The notes: a model not told the origin generated them from the sequence alone. 64,000 bases of DNA from Antennarius striatus (GCF_040054535.1 NC_090781.1:10047982-10111981); one strand, 5' to 3'; positions 1-15,500 are shown, counted from the first letter of the stretch. Translations and numbers: made by a program.

Positions 1-1787
<1,787 letters not shown>

Positions 1788-4700
1788 CTTCAGAAGGTCA
1801 ACATTGCTTTGGCCGCATTCCTCTGGTGTTTTTTTTTTGTTTTTGTTAGTTTTTGTTCTTGTTTTTTAAAGAAGGCGCCTATCTTGAAATTAGACGTTGA
1901 AAAACAATGTTTACAGATTCCTCTGCTGCCGCTCGCTCTGACCTCTATCAGAGTAATACAAGCTTCTTTCCACAGACCCCCTAATCCTTGTTATCCTGCT
2001 TCCTGTGCACCTCAGATGCTCGTGTCGGCCCAAAATCTCTATTACCCTAACCCTTATAAACCGAGGTCACCCCTCTTTCCATCTCGTTTTACCCCGCTCC
2101 CCTCCCTTCACCCCCACCTCTATTTTTCCTACAACTGTTTACCTGTTCTTTGCCTTCTTCAGAGTAATTGCCTGGGATTCCCACCCACCCCCCATCATCT
2201 GCTCCCATTGTTTGGGACAAGAGAAAAGTCCCACACTGTGGCATGTGGTTGTCAGTGGCAAAAAGGACCTAACCCCAACACAGCATGAGTCTAATGTGTG
2301 TCTGCTGTGTGTGCTCTGATAAGGACATGGGAAACTCCCTCAATCTGAATGACCTGGACAAATCTATTCACAACCCCCAGAAACCTGAGCGTAGCTGGAG
2401 GGTTCCCACTCGTCTCCTCTTGGTCTGATCTCTGTCTGTCAGCTCCCGAATAAACGGTAGGCCTCAGAAAGGGGGACCCGTCTTGGGGATTAAGCTGTCA
2501 TCGGCTGCTGTCACGGCCCACAGTGACACAAGCATAAAAGTCAGCTCACAGGTGTGTGTGGGTAATTGTGATGCACAAGGCATCACTTAGAGCAAAGGTT
2601 TTCTGTAGTGTGCCGAGCTCCGGATGCCTTTGTGTTACATCCCCCGCTGATTTTACTTCAGTCCATGTCACAACTAATATTAATGTATTAAACTTACATA
2701 AGAAGAAGGTGAAAGTGTCACTTAATTTCCTACTGCATAAATGGACAGCTTTTTTTCATTTTAAAGCCTGACATTTGAGTTTGGAGTAAATGTTACTCGT
2801 GAAAGTATAGTGTGTTACACTAGAGGTATTTTAGCTGCATATGAAACATTTAGGTGCATGATAATGACTTTGTGAGATGTACTTAAAATAATTATTGTAA
2901 TTAAAGATCCATCACCCATAGTCATTTATGCTTTTATTTAGACACGAATGAGACTCTATGACACAGAGGAGAAGACACACCTTTTTGTTTTGGACTCACT
3001 GAATACTTTGCAGAGACATCAGCTAATTGGTTTTGGTCTTTTTGACTTATTTGATGATGGCAAAACATAAAAAAATAATAACATTTAATGGTGTCAGCCT
3101 TATCTTTGAAAATTGTTTTCAATTAATACTGACTTTGAATTTCAAAAGAATAATTAAATATCACAAAAAAAAAGGAAAAAGGAAATATAAAAAGAACTGA
3201 TTAGCTGAAAAGTAATACGATTCCTGACTCATTTACTGTTGGTGGTAATCAATAAGAGTCTTTTTTGCAGTAGTATAATTGATTATGTAGCAAACTGATT
3301 ATTTTTTATGATTCTTTATTTCTGTCTTATCTTTTCTTCTTCAGAACAAGAGAATAATACGCAGCCAACAGATTCATTGTGCACAGTTGTGCATGTGCAG
3401 TCTCACGAGGTCCCTGCTTCACTTGTGTCCCATAAATCTTGTCAGTTAGCTGTACGTCAGAATCCTCTTCTCCCAGATTGTTAATAGGAAATAATACTGC
3501 AACACTAGATAAATATAAATACACATTAATTTCCTCAATTAATGTCAATTGTCGATTCATGATTTTTCTATCATGTTTTCTATTGTCATGGATTCAGTTT
3601 GAATCACACTGATCCTGGATGGTTTACTGGTTCATCTCAGTGTGCTCAATCTCTTAGATTTACAGCCTGGGCTCAGAAACACGAGGTAATCTGGATTGAT
3701 TTAGCCAGTTTTCTGGGAAAAACTGTTCAGTTTAGTGGAAACGTGGCTTCTGTTGTGATGCTTGGATTGATCCAAAAAGTTACCAATGTTTTTCTAACAT
3801 TTGTGCTTTTTAAAATATGTCTAAATGTCTTTTTTGAAAGACTGCTATTCTTGTCTAAAAAATACATAGTGGGTGTCTCTGGTGTTCTGGGCTCCCTTCT
3901 CTCGAGCTCATTATTGCTCAACTGCCCCCCTACCCCCCCCCCCCCCAAGCAGGTTGATCTGGCCCAGTAGAGTCAAAGCTTTCAGAATAAGATAAATGGA
4001 TATATGCCTTGCAAAAAGGCTGTTTAAGTAAGAATACATTTTTGATGTGTTCCTTTTTCTGTTTATAACACCATTGTCCTCCAACAATTTGTGTGTCACT
4101 TGGTTTAGACTGATCCCGCATCCTCACATGTCAGATCCAGATTGAAAGCCTCGCCAGCACCTGATGGCTCTGAGGAGGCGTGAGAAACGTGGTCTGCAGG
4201 TGTTTGTTGTTTGTTATTCACTGCTGTTCACCTGAATGCTGTGATGAGGTAGCGCTGAAATCAAATATGAGCCACACACATTGAGAGCAAACAGGATCGG
4301 GTGACCACATAAACATGAAATTAATACATGCGATGAACATGTCACTGTCCTGCTTATTTTACAACTTCCACCCAGCAAATGACCTATTTTACTAACGTGA
4401 TGCCATGTGCTCCACTTCTGGTCTCCTGTCACAAGACTTAACTGAAGACATAAGGAAAACAAAGACCTGTGTGGATACAGCAATGCTCAAAGGCTTCTAC
4501 TTCAACTTTGCATTAAATTCACAGCAAGATCCATGAAAATCTGCCCTTTCTTCACATTGTGTACTCACACTTACCTGTTCTGTTGCAGGAAACTCTTTGT
4601 AATTCTCACTATGTCTAGCCACAGCTCCCCCGAGCTTTATGAACACCCGTTGCCGGTCGTTGTGCTCAGAGACTTTTAATGGCTCACGACCAACTGCAGC

Positions 4701-7062
4701 ACTTAGATCTGTCTGATAAAGCAGTCTCCATCTGATCAACCTGAAATCCAGGCTCAACAAATGGACGTCTAAATCACACAATCAACACCGCATCACAAAT
4801 CCTGTGAGAGCGTGGCTGTAATCTGAAACTGGTTTCAGCACAGGCAGGAAAGTGAAGCCCTCAACAAAGACTGAGCTGTGGTTTGATCCCCATGAGTCAT
4901 GTCTCCACAAGCCAAGAAGCTGTTTTAATTCAATTCAACCAAAGCCTAATTGTTGGGTTCAAAGATTGTTTTTTGTTGGTATGGATGTTTGTCGGGTAGC
5001 TAAAAAGTATAAAGATGAAAAAAGGAAAAATATAATGATATTGATTTAATTTTAATGACGATTAAAATTGATGCAGACAATCGAAAAAAGCAGAGTTAAA
5101 AAATAAATAAACCAGCATCATATCAAAGTGGTAAGATTTTTGCAGAGATCTCTGTATGCATTGTTTGTTGGGCTGGAAACTGAAAATTCCCAGGTGAGAA
5201 GTGAAAACAACAGACTTGACTTATTGTTTATGTATGAAACTCAACCCTGTATTAAGGGAACAACGTGTGAGAAACAATGCTTTTCCTTCACCATGACCTT
5301 GTCAAGGATAGCTTCAGAGGAACCTCTTTGTCCTAAATAGTTTTTATGTCCACAACTGGGCTGAGGAATTTAATACTAAAAACAGAGCAATGCACTTTTC
5401 TCTGTTCACATTCATGTTCAATTAAAAAAAAAGACATATGAATATTTTATATTATTAATGAAGTTAAAAAATGTATGGCCAGGGTGTGACGCGTGTCTAA
5501 TTTATATTACTGAAAGAGGTATTGACTTGGCCTGTGGGATGAATGGTTTGAACTAGTCTTTAAACTGGAAAATAAAGCATTGGTATCAAATTACAGCAGG
5601 GAAAAACTGACTTGAATTCTTGACTGGGTCACTTAAAAGAAAGCTATGCAGTGTTAAATTAGCCCCATAGAGACATAATGAAGCGCGTCAGTTCGGGCTC
5701 GGGTTCATTGTAATGTATAGACGTCATCTTTAGTGGCGCTGTACTACCCCCGTGTGTTCAACCTGTGGTACTGCACAGAAACTCCATGGATGAACGCTAC
5801 TGCTCTGGTCACTGATAGATGACAGTCTAATAAATGTATTCAGTAATAACTATGAGCTTCAGTAAAATGTACACTACATTTAATAATCTAATAATACTTA
5901 ATATGTTTTAATTTATCCCCAAACCTCATCAACAGAGCTTATTTTAAGCTGTTTGTCAACATTAAATTGTGTTCACTCAACAAAATTTTATTTATATAAT
6001 TCAATTTTGCAATGACTGAAAAATCCACCACACAGTTATAACTTAACACAGATCTAAAATTAAAATGACTGGTTTTTTCTGTTTTAGTTTACTTCAGGCA
6101 CCAGTTAAGCCTCTGGTTATTTAACGATTATGGTGTTTTCTAAAATGTCATGCTGGGACATACCAAGGAAGCATATCGAAGCAATCAAACTCAACGGCAA
6201 AACGTATCTGGTTTAAAAGTGTTTTGACCATGTGAAAAAGTTTCTTTATGCCTGCATCTGATGCAGTCTCGATATGAAAGTAGTTCCAGGTCATTGATAT
6301 TCAAATACCGCAATGAATTTCTATTCACTTTATCACAATATAAAAATATCATAGTTTTAATTGAGTTGATTTGAAGACTAACAACATATTTGTTGAGTAA
6401 ATTTTTTGTCCAAGGAGGAATATGAGGAATATGAGACTGCAATACACAAACAGAAAGAAAATCTGACTTTGGCTTCGTATTCTATTGAATTCTATTTAGG
6501 TTACCAAGCCAGAACACAAGAAGCAAAAATACAGATAAAAATCAGGGAATAAATTCTAAACACAGACAGGTTAAGAAAAAGGACAGCATCATTTTTATAT
6601 AAGGAACAGTCAAGAAGACAACCTGTCACTGTGAACTGTAAATAATTGTACATCACAACATGTTAATTGTTCAAAGGTGTATCCGTTCAACCAAGGCATT
6701 GCCTAGTTCATGTTTTTCAGATGTTTAAGGAAACAGAAAAAAACAGAACCATTTGTCGTTCATTTAGATTATTCAGTCAAAAAAACAATTTTTGTAAAAA
6801 AAATGACAGGAAATTATTTTAAGAGGGTGACAATATGCAATATGTTTGGATTCAGTCTGATTTGTTTTACTGATTTGCTTTACTGATTTGTTTTACGATG
6901 CACTGTGGAGAGAAATCTGGCATCATCATGTACCCAAAGTTGGAAAAAGATTTTTATGAAAGTAAAAGCAGAAATTGTAAAGTTTTCTTGTGCAGAAAAT
7001 TTTTTGTAAGCACACACACACACGCACACACACACACCCACACCCACACTCATTCACTACCA
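1788..7062. other. Gene-free stretch upstream of zpld1
   Basis: I see no exon with a supportable product here on either strand. The first part (to about 2500) is pyrimidine-rich and could hold the zpld1 promoter and 5' UTR on the minus strand, but no clear core promoter is visible. There is a short C homopolymer near 3940 and a (CA)n run at 7012-7056. Open frames in this stretch are short and lack recognisable motifs. Confidence 0.6.
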
Positions 7063-7407
7063 TACAGTGAAAAAGTTTGGACACACTTTCTCATTCAGTG
7101 GTGTCTCTTTGTTATTATTACTTTTAGACACAAACTGAAGACATTAAATATGAAGAAAATAGTGGAATTACGTAGTGAACAAAAACTGTGAATAAACGCT
7201 TAATACGTTTCTGCTAAGTAGATGCCCTTTGCTTTGATGACAGCTGTGCAAACCCTTGGCCTTCTCTTAATGACCTTTTGTGAGATTGTCACCTTGAAAT
7301 GGTTTTCACTTCCCAGGTGAGCCTTGTCATGTTCCATTTGTGGATTTTCTTGCCTTCTCAGTGAGGTTAGGACAATCAGTGGTGTTAGTCAGAAGTCAGG
7401 TTGGTCA

Positions 7408-7521
7408 CATGGACGGACAGACGGACAGACAGATGGATGGATGGATGCTTGCATGGATGGATGGATGCATGGATGCATGCATGGATGGATGGATGCATGG
7501 ATGGATGCATGGATGGATGGA
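7408..7521. repeat. (GGAT/GGAC)n imperfect microsatellite
   Basis: Runs of GGAC, GGAT and GCAT units interrupted by single changes, inside the Tc1-like composite. Open frames here are repeat artefacts. Confidence 0.9.
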
Positions 7522-7623
7522 TTGTCTCATGTCTCATGTTTTTGTTTTGTGTGGCTCTGCAATGAGCTGGCATCTTATCCATTGTGTACCCCACCTCACA
7601 ATGCGCAATGCAAATAAGTAGAT

Positions 7624-8513
7624 CAGCAGTTCCCAAACTTTTCAGTCTGCGCACCCACTTCTACCTCCCGACCCCCAATGACCAAAACATGAAAAGAAAA
7701 AAGAAAAGGCGTAGTCTTTATAGCCATATACTGAAGGTATCAAGTTTAATAATAAAGGCTCCTGTTAACACAGAATAGATTGTGCAATAATGGGCCTAAT
7801 GATCTCTCACTTTAGAAACGGTGAGGAGAATATTAGTAACAATATAAAAATGACAATAATAATATTTTAAGTCAAAATGGTGGCCGAGAGAGCCGACTAC
7901 AGATGTGTGATGAACAGCAGTTATTACTATGTAACAAATAGGCCTATTTAACAAACTGTAACAGTTATTAAATGGTAACAAATATGGTACTCCGCCACAA
8001 AGAATCAAGATAACATATTCCCGAGTTCAACATCATATTTTCTCTTTCGAGTACGAGTCTCATTGTGTTCTTTACCCCCGATGAAGTGTTTTTCCTGCTC
8101 GATTGCTTCAGCCTGGTAGACTGCACAGCTCTCAGTTGTGGCCAGTGTATCCTGCCCGCTTTCATTTCTCCCAGATTTAATACCGGACAGACTGCCCGCT
8201 TTTAACCAGTTATGCATTTCGGTGTATTATTATTGTTGCTATCACAACAAGTTAGCACGTAGCTAGGAGAAAGCCAAGTGCATTTTGGGTAATTTTTATT
8301 TATTTTAAAATTTTCCCAAAAGTTTTTAATTGAAAATTACAAATGATTTGCGTGAATGAATTTAATTATTTAAACTGTTAATCCTCCATTAAAAAGTGTT
8401 TAAATTATTAATTTAATTATTTATGTATTTCAAGGTGCTCAGCTGCCATTACACTCGCGCTCCCCCTAGCGGCAGTTCGCGCACCACACTTTGGGAATCC
8501 CTGAGTAGATAAT
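7624..8513. mobile_element. Non-autonomous hAT element nested in the Tc1-like copy
   Basis: The left terminus CAGCAGTTCCCAAACTTTT and the inverted right terminus (ending TTTGGGAATCCCTG) form imperfect terminal inverted repeats. AGTAGAT is directly repeated at both flanks (7617-7623 and 8514-8520), a 7-bp match to the 8-bp duplication usual for hAT. The interior of about 890 bp has no transposase frame that I can recognise. Confidence 0.82.
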
Positions 8514-8536
8514 CAAAAGATGGATTCTTCTTTTCC

Positions 8537-8700
8537 TTTCGGATTTTCCCTTCAGGGGAGGCCGCAGTGAATCAGTTGCCTCCATCTAACCCTGTCTTCT
8601 GGATCCTCTTCTCTCACACTAACTACATGTCCTCTTTCACTACATCCATAAACCTCGTCTTTGGTCCAGCCTGGCAGTTCAAAACTCAACATCCTTAATC
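8537..8700. repeat. RTE-like retrotransposon fragment
   Basis: It contains a dispersed fish repeat recognisable by phrases such as TTCAGGGGAGGCCGCAGTGA and CTCACACTAACTACATGTCC. It is a truncated piece without an open frame, lying between the hAT element and the right end of the Tc1-like element. Assignment to an RTE-like family is from memory. Confidence 0.55.
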
Positions 8701-8817
8701 AAAAGTTGGATTAATGAATGAAAACCATTATAAATAAGAACTTGTGTCCAAACTTTTGACTGGTAGTGCGTGAGTCCATGGATCTATCGTTTCTTTGTAG
8801 ACGAGACAACTGGAATT

Positions 8818-9032
8818 GTCTTCAGCCTCTCATCCACCTAGGGGTCAGGCGTTGCTGGAGCTTATCCCAGCTTGCTACAGGGTGAGGTGGGGTATACCCC
8901 AGACAGGTTGGCAGCGCAAGAGATCCCAGAGAGAACCGACACAGACACAGAGAGAACTTACAAACTCCACACAGTAAGGAATTGAACCTGCAACCTTTTT
9001 GCTGTGAGGCCATAGTACTACCCACTGCACTG

Positions 9033-9033
<1 letters not shown>
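8818..9033 (-). repeat. tRNA-like SINE copy, minus orientation
   Basis: This matches, in reverse, the dispersed repeat seen at 60608 that begins GGCGGNACGGTGGCGCAGTGG and carries tRNA-like A and B box promoters. Here it ends at a (TG)n microsatellite at 9034. Other copies lie at 14036 and 58778. Confidence 0.75.
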
Positions 9034-9124
<91 letters not shown>

Positions 9125-9127
9125 ATG

Positions 9128-9158
<31 letters not shown>

Positions 9159-9276
9159 ATATCTGTATACAGTATATAGACACACACATATACTGCATGT
9201 ATATATAGATATATCTATAAATACATGCAGTAAATGTGTGTGTATGTACTGTATGTATGTATGTATGTATTTATAT

Positions 9277-9345
<69 letters not shown>

Positions 9346-9366
9346 ACACACACACACACACACACA
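9034..9366. repeat. Compound microsatellites (TG)n, (TGTC)n, (ATGT)n, (CA)n
   Basis: About 90 bp of TG is followed by TGTC units, a short AT-rich spacer, ATGT units and about 75 bp of CA. The TG and CA arms are complementary and could pair into a large foldback. Confidence 0.95.
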
Positions 9367-9935
9367 CCGGACGAATGCAAAGACGAAGGCCGCTTAGGCG
9401 TTACGGTCCAGCCATCCGGTTAGACGCTGACTATGTGAGTTCAGTCCTGGTGAATAAAGCATCAGGGTTCCCCAACACGACAACGTGAGGTCCGTCACAA
9501 TCAAAGAATATAAACCGCTGTGTTTGACGGAGCCAAAACGGCTCCGTAAGTGAGAGACATGGACAAATGTGAAGACCAGAGCTAACTCTACTAGGGGCCC
9601 CATCTTCCGGGTAGACGCCAGCCAAAACTGTACACAACAAAAAGTTTGTTTTCTTGTGTACAGTGTGTTTGCATTATATGTCAATGGACATTAAACAGAA
9701 AATAGAGTATATTTTATCGTGACAACTGTTTATTTAATTCCACAATGCTCTCAGGAGCTCTTGTTCACGTGATTCCTTCTGGCAGATGCGCAGTGATTGG
9801 TTGGGCGCTTGATTGACAGGTAGTGGGTGGAGTTAAAGAGTGTGACAGCGTGAGGTATTCAAGTGAGCTTATTCAAATATATAGGTGGGGGAGATATACA
9901 GTATACACACACATATAGTACAGTGTGTCTATATA

Positions 9936-10595
9936 CAGGCAACCCTCGGTTTCCAACAATAATTCGTTCTGGAAGCCTGTTCGAATACCGATTTGTTTGA
10001 ATTCAAAATACTTTTTTCCCGTTACAAATAATGTAAATGGTCTTAATCTGCTCCAAGATCTTTTTTCAACATAATATCCATTCATTTTCTGCTGCTGTAT
10101 CATTGTACTATATGCTATTTCATAATGTCATTTATATATCAAATTGTATAGTAATGAAACATACCAAAGAAATGCAAAAGAAAGAAGCAAACACGAGAAA
10201 GATAGAAAGAAAGAAAAAATCAACGTAATCAGGTTTGCCTAAGGTAAGAGTTACCGTCGTCTTTTGGACAGAAGTTTACGGTACCGTAACTCGTATCATA
10301 GGCAATGGAACGCAAATTAAGTGAAAAATTATTGAATACAGTAAACTAAAATAAAAAGCACATTACAGTTAAAGCATAACAACAATAAAGATAATAATTT
10401 TTACATTTGTGGTGGTGAGCAGCTGGCATACGTGAATGTTGGAGAGGGAGAGGAGGAGGATGGATGTTACTGCGTTTGTTTTGCGTTCAACTTCCAAATT
10501 TTGTTTGAATTCTTAAGACCAAAAAATTCCGAATTTTTTGGTCGAATTCCAATTTGTTCGATGTCTAAAGCATTCGAAAATCAAGGTTTTGCTTG
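9936..10595. mobile_element. pogo/Tigger-like non-autonomous DNA transposon
   Basis: The left end CAGGCAACCCTCGGTTTCC and the inverted right end (read outward: CAAGCAAAACCTTGATTTTC) form diverged terminal inverted repeats. Each is flanked by TA, the target used by Tc1/mariner/pogo elements. The roughly 660-bp interior has no transposase. Confidence 0.72.
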
Positions 10596-10612
10596 TATAT
10601 TAATATACAGTA

Positions 10613-10615
<3 letters not shown>

Positions 10616-10662
<47 letters not shown>
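10616..10662. repeat. (TG)n microsatellite
   Basis: About 47 bp of TG immediately outside the right end of the pogo-like element. Confidence 0.9.
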
Positions 10663-10666
<4 letters not shown>

Positions 10667-11472
10667 TTGTATCATGTAACATAAACATATAATCATGGAG
10701 AGTACAGTTACGTGTACATTCGCTGCTCCAGGCACCACGCTGGAGCCACTGAACTGTTCAATAAGCAAAAAGTTACTTTTTTGATTTATAAAGTATTAAC
10801 GTTATTTGCCTCCAAAAATATAATAAAAGTTTAAGAATTTGAAAAAAATGACAAAATGTTTAGGTCTGTGTAGTGTCAGAAAACATCATTACACACATTA
10901 TTACTGTGCAAAGTCCTCTGTGTCAGGTCTGAGGCAGCCTGCATGCGTCAGGCGTTCCATCGTGTTGCGTCTCCACACCCGGGCCGCGGCGCTCCTCTGA
11001 CACTCGTAGGTCTAGGAACAGTCTGCACAGAAACCAATTCTCACTAACTGAGAATATTGGCTATTGAAACTGTGTGGAGTATGCAGCAGCATACAATCCT
11101 AGAATAGCACTCCGTAGAGCAAAAACCTCTGCCAAGTCCAGACCCTCTCCTCTAATTGTAGTCAGATCAAAGGTCAAAGCCCGCTAACTGAAGGTACCTG
11201 AATCTGTAACTGTCGGCCAGATAAATCTGGTAATCTGGATTTTATTTTTAATCTACAACAGATTCTACGTAGTCGGCGATAAAATCAGCAGAATAAATTA
11301 ATAAACTAACAGATTTCTTTGAAATGCTAGAAAAGTCCCCGTTCAGTTTTTGGTGTGAGTCCTGATCAAAACAGACAGTCCTGAAAAGGGGGAAATTGCT
11401 GTTGTTGTTGTTGTTTTCATTATTATTGTTTCATTCGGCTTTGTGAGATGATCTGTAAATCTTTATGAAAGT

Positions 11473-11690
11473 AACGGCAGTAGCTCAGTCCACTGGGACC
11501 GGAAGGTGGTCGGTTCAAGACCGACATGGACCAAAAAGTTTGGAGCGTGAACTTTGAGTGGAGAGGTTTCCGTTCACCTCCTGGGTGCTGCCACGGTGCC
11601 CTTGAGCACATCACCATCCAACCAACAAGTTGCAATGCAAAGTAGCTGCCTGCTCTAACATCACCTGTGTGTGCAGGTGCCTGTACATTT
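11473..11690 (+). repeat. tRNA-derived SINE (V-SINE-like)
   Basis: The head contains TAGCTCAGTCCACTGGG (A box-like) and GGTTCAAGACC (B box). The body carries CACCTCCTGGGTGCTGCC and GGTGCCCTTGAGCA, typical of teleost tRNA-derived SINEs. It lies about 900 bp upstream of the picalm start codon. It is not a functional tRNA gene: no intact cloverleaf. Confidence 0.75.
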
Positions 11691-11989
11691 AAACATGTGT
11701 GAAAATATTAAAAACAAAACAAAATGTATTTCTTCATTCTTCCTCTTCGTAAAAGAAAACACATGCATGCTTAGGGTGTGTACAATTCGGTGCAGATCCA
11801 AATGTGAATTCTAATCCCTTCAGATTTTATTAACCCAGAAATCTTGAATTATGATCAGAGGCCCTGTGAGTTACACTTCAGATTAGACTGGATTAAAGGG
11901 AACTGAAAGGCTTCAGTGAAGCTCTGCTGGCTTCCAGAATAATGATTCAGAATGAGGCCTGTGAATCAGGCCAGTGTTTCCTTCTTCCT

Positions 11990-12592
11990 CTCCATCAGGC
12001 CCGACGCGACCTGCATTCATGTCGGCTCCGGCCCCGTCCTCCGGGCCGCCGCCGCCGGCGGTGGTGGCGGTGGTGGTGGTGGTGGTGGTGGAGCGGACAG
12101 AGGAGACCCGCCATTTCCCCTCGTCGGTGGTCTCCGTTTCTTTAAAGGGAGCAGCGGCAGGAGGAGGAGGAGGAGGAGGAGGAGCGATGGAGGCAGGCAG
12201 GAGGAGGGACGCAGGGCTCTGGTGTGCCACATCGGGATGAGAGCGACACAGGGACCCGGGCGAGTGAGTCAGCACCGCTACCACGGCATCGGCCCCGTCT
12301 GAGCGGAGCGAACGAGGAAGAACCGAGCTGACATTTTTATTTATTTATTTTTTAACCTGATTCATTAATTCCGCCTTCCTTCTTCTGGTTCTCCTCCTGG
12401 TCAGCCACAGCCTAGTTTAGCTTTTTTTTTTTCTTCCACTAAAGGGGGTAAAAGAAGTGTTTTTCTTCCGGGGGGGGTGGGGGGTCCGATAAGGCTACGG
12501 ACGAGGAGGAGGAGGTCTGATTGTCTGAAGCTCCGACCCGGAGACGAAGCCACACCGAGCGGATCCTTGCGGTCGCATCGAGCGGAGCGATG
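11990..12592 (+). promoter_or_regulatory. CpG-rich picalm promoter and 5' UTR
   Basis: Base composition changes sharply to GC- and CpG-rich just before the picalm start codon, unlike the AT-rich flanks. It includes (GGT)n near 12059 and (GGA)n near 12152, plus a G-rich tract at 12471. No TATA box is apparent, as expected for a CpG-island promoter. An in-frame upstream ATG at 12521 exists, but the conserved protein start is at 12593. Confidence 0.75.
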
Positions 12593-15500
12593 ATGTCGGG
12601 GCAGAGCATTACGGACCGGATAACTGCAGCCCAGCACAGTGTAACGGGATCCGCCGTGTCCAAAACAGTATGCAAGGCCACCACTCACGAAGTTATGGGC
12701 CCGAAAAAGAAGCATTTGGATTGTGAGTATCTTGTTTAAAATTGATATTTCACCTTCTTCTTTTTATTTATTTATTTAAAAACCAGCTAAACCTCCGCAG
12801 CTGAAACAACGTCCGAGCGGCTATGGCGGTGGCGACCAGGCCGCAAAGCCTCACGACAGGCTACATGCTAAAGCTACTCATGTCGTGGGAGATTATACTG
12901 TTAAAAAACATCAAATAGGCCTTATTGATAACTAATTTAGACTTTATAGAGACTTATTTTAAATATCCAAGGCTTTAATATGACCTAGAAATAATATCTT
13001 CATTTTCTACGAGTCGTTGTCAAAACTAGCTTGTTTGGTTTTGTTCACCCGCTCTCACGTCTGTCTCGATCCTCCTTCATTTACGGCTCACATTTTGAAC
13101 CCACAGAGCAATAAATCAGGTTAAACATTTATTCGACGGGCAGCTGACAGGAACTGTAACTCAGTGTGTCGGTGCAGTCTCAGGCCATTCACAGGAATGC
13201 TTCCATCTCCCATCTTGGTGCACCTGCAAGCAGCACAAGCGTGTGTTTGAGCTCGGTGCTGGGGCTCTGGGACACCTGCTGTCTGGTGTGTGTGTGGATT
13301 TAGACACAATGAGGTGACAGTGTGTGATGGAGAAACCCATAGTGACATTAGTGTTGGACATCACATAAACCTCTATGTTCTTATTCACTAGTCTGATGCA
13401 CAAGAGGAGGAGGAAGAGGAGATGCAGCAGTGCTAGTTTTTTCTGGGCATTGATCTGCGCTTGTAAATGCATGATGGCAGTAATGAAAGTGGTTTTATGC
13501 AGGTCCTCTAAGAGGAGATAGTTGTGAGCTGTATTTATTCAGTCATGATGATGCTGATTTACAGCAAAGTCCCATTTTATGGTTATGTGTGGTGTTTTCA
13601 CTTGATCTTGGTATTGCAGGTTCCACACCTGCTGTTCAGGGACTCCCCCGAGGTGAGGTGTGTGATGGTAGTATGGATGTTACAGAGGAAGAACAGGGGG
13701 TCATTGTCTGAGCCAGCAGCGGAGGGGGTAAATCCGATGAGTCAGTCTCGATTTCGGAGTAGGTCAGGTGGGGTGTTCTGACATTTCCATGATGAGATAT
13801 ATGTGAAACCAAAAAATGGGTGCTAGTGTAAGAGGACGAAAACGTCTTCAAATTTGAGCGACGATACCACTTTTAATAGTTGTGCGTATCAACACTTTGC
13901 TTCTGTTTGAACTTAGCAAGCCCCCCCACGTTTCATTGGAAAGAAATCATGGATCTGTGTCTCCTCACTAAAGGGGGCATCTAGGGTAACTCTTGTTGCC
14001 TCCATTCTTTTATACAATCATCTCGTCGTTGTATGGATTTGCTGGAGTCAATCCCAGCTGGCTATGGGTGAGAGGAGGGGTACACCTTGGATTAGATGCC
14101 AGCTCATTGCGGGGCTGCATGAAAGACAATCAACTATTCACACTCACACTGTACAGACACATGCATACATAAACACACACACTGCAGAAAATTTGGTGTT
14201 ATCAATTCAACTAGCTGCACGGTTTTGGAGGTGTAAGGAAGCCGGGGAACCCTCGCAGACACGGGGAGAACATGCAAACCCTGTATAGACAGAAATCGAA
14301 CCTGGAACCTTCTTGCTGTCAGCGATCCCATCCTGCGCTACCCATAGTACTGCTCATATTTGCACATATATACATTTATAAATATGTAAAAATTGCTTTT
14401 CTCTATATGAAAACAATATCTGTTTTCCACCATTTAATGGTTGACAGGTGCTTTGGTAATAACAGTATCTGGTTGCTCTTATCCAACAATGAGTGGAGAA
14501 TAAAAATAGCCTTGGGCTCACTGATTATTCTACTCTGAGGTTCTTAACTTTTCAGTGACCATCTTTGATCATTTAGTGGTACTGCCTAAATCCACAGCTT
14601 CACTGTGGATGCTTTTTAGTTTTAAGCCAAATGGTAACTTAAAGGTGGTGAGAAGTCAAGCTTGCAGCACAAGGTAGAGATCTAAGTCACTCGAGTCGTT
14701 TTCTTTCAGCACTGTTTCTTTTGATGTCAACTTGACTAATTTCAGTAATAATTAGGGAACACATTACTCTCATTTGTTGATCAATAGAATCAAAAACTCC
14801 ACATGGACCGTTCATGGAAACTTAATTATCTTTGATTAGCGCTACAAAAGCTTTGGTATGTATTGTCTAGGCATTAAGCACGGTCCTACACACAATCAGT
14901 GTGGCTAAAGTATTGTAATCATGATATTATAAACTGGCACTCAGTGGAGAGCATACATCGTTATTAAATGATTTCATAATCCAAAGTCCAACAGAGTCTG
15001 TGTAATGTCAAAATGGCTGCCATCAGGGCTCTGTGGCTGTTAAAGGAAATGGGAACAAAGGAAAAATTGATTTAACCCCTTTTCTGGATCCACACCAAAA
15101 AGTGATAATATAGCACATGTCACCTCTTTCTCCTAGATTCTAGGTTATACATCAGTGGTTTATTACAAAAAACGCAGTTACAGAAAAATTTACTTGAAAT
15201 GGTCATTAACTAGAAGAAAAAATCTTGAATGTGCTTTCAAATGACCAACCCTTCTGCCCAATTCCATAGTTTAGATCTAAAAGCCTTCATTATGGCCTTC
15301 ATTAGTATTTGTGTAAACCTAGCCAACAGACACGGTTGAGAACATGCTCTTCTGTTCTAACGTTAAATTTCACATAATGATTATACTGCTGTTTCTATAA
15401 TTCCAAAGACTAGACAGCATTCAGACCACAATCCTCTGTCAAGGCATCTGTTTTCTCTCTGAAGCTCAGTTCTTTTGATGTACATCCACACGTCAATCTC

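Larger units (their letters stand above)
7063..8768. mobile_element. Tc1-like DNA transposon, transposase lost, with nested insertions
   Basis: The left end starts with a TACAGTGAAAAAGTTTGGAC-type terminus followed by the untranslated leader seen in teleost Tc1-like elements (through about 7410). The right end near 8730-8768 reads GTGTCCAAACTTTTGACTGG, its inverted counterpart. The transposase interior is gone. In its place are a GGAT microsatellite, a hAT element (7624-8513) and an RTE-like fragment, so the locus records successive insertions. The ends are visible; family membership is from memory of fish consensus sequences. Confidence 0.75.

Noticed and set aside
11471..11545. Possible tRNA gene
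   Set aside because: A and B boxes are present, but the body continues as a SINE and no intact cloverleaf can be drawn.
11913..12302. Gly-, Pro- and Trp-rich open frames upstream of picalm
   Set aside because: They come from GGT and GGA repeats in the CpG-rich 5' region, on both strands.
12521..12592. N-terminal extension of PICALM from an upstream ATG
   Set aside because: The frame is open, but the family starts at MSGQS and the extension lies in the GC-rich 5' UTR.
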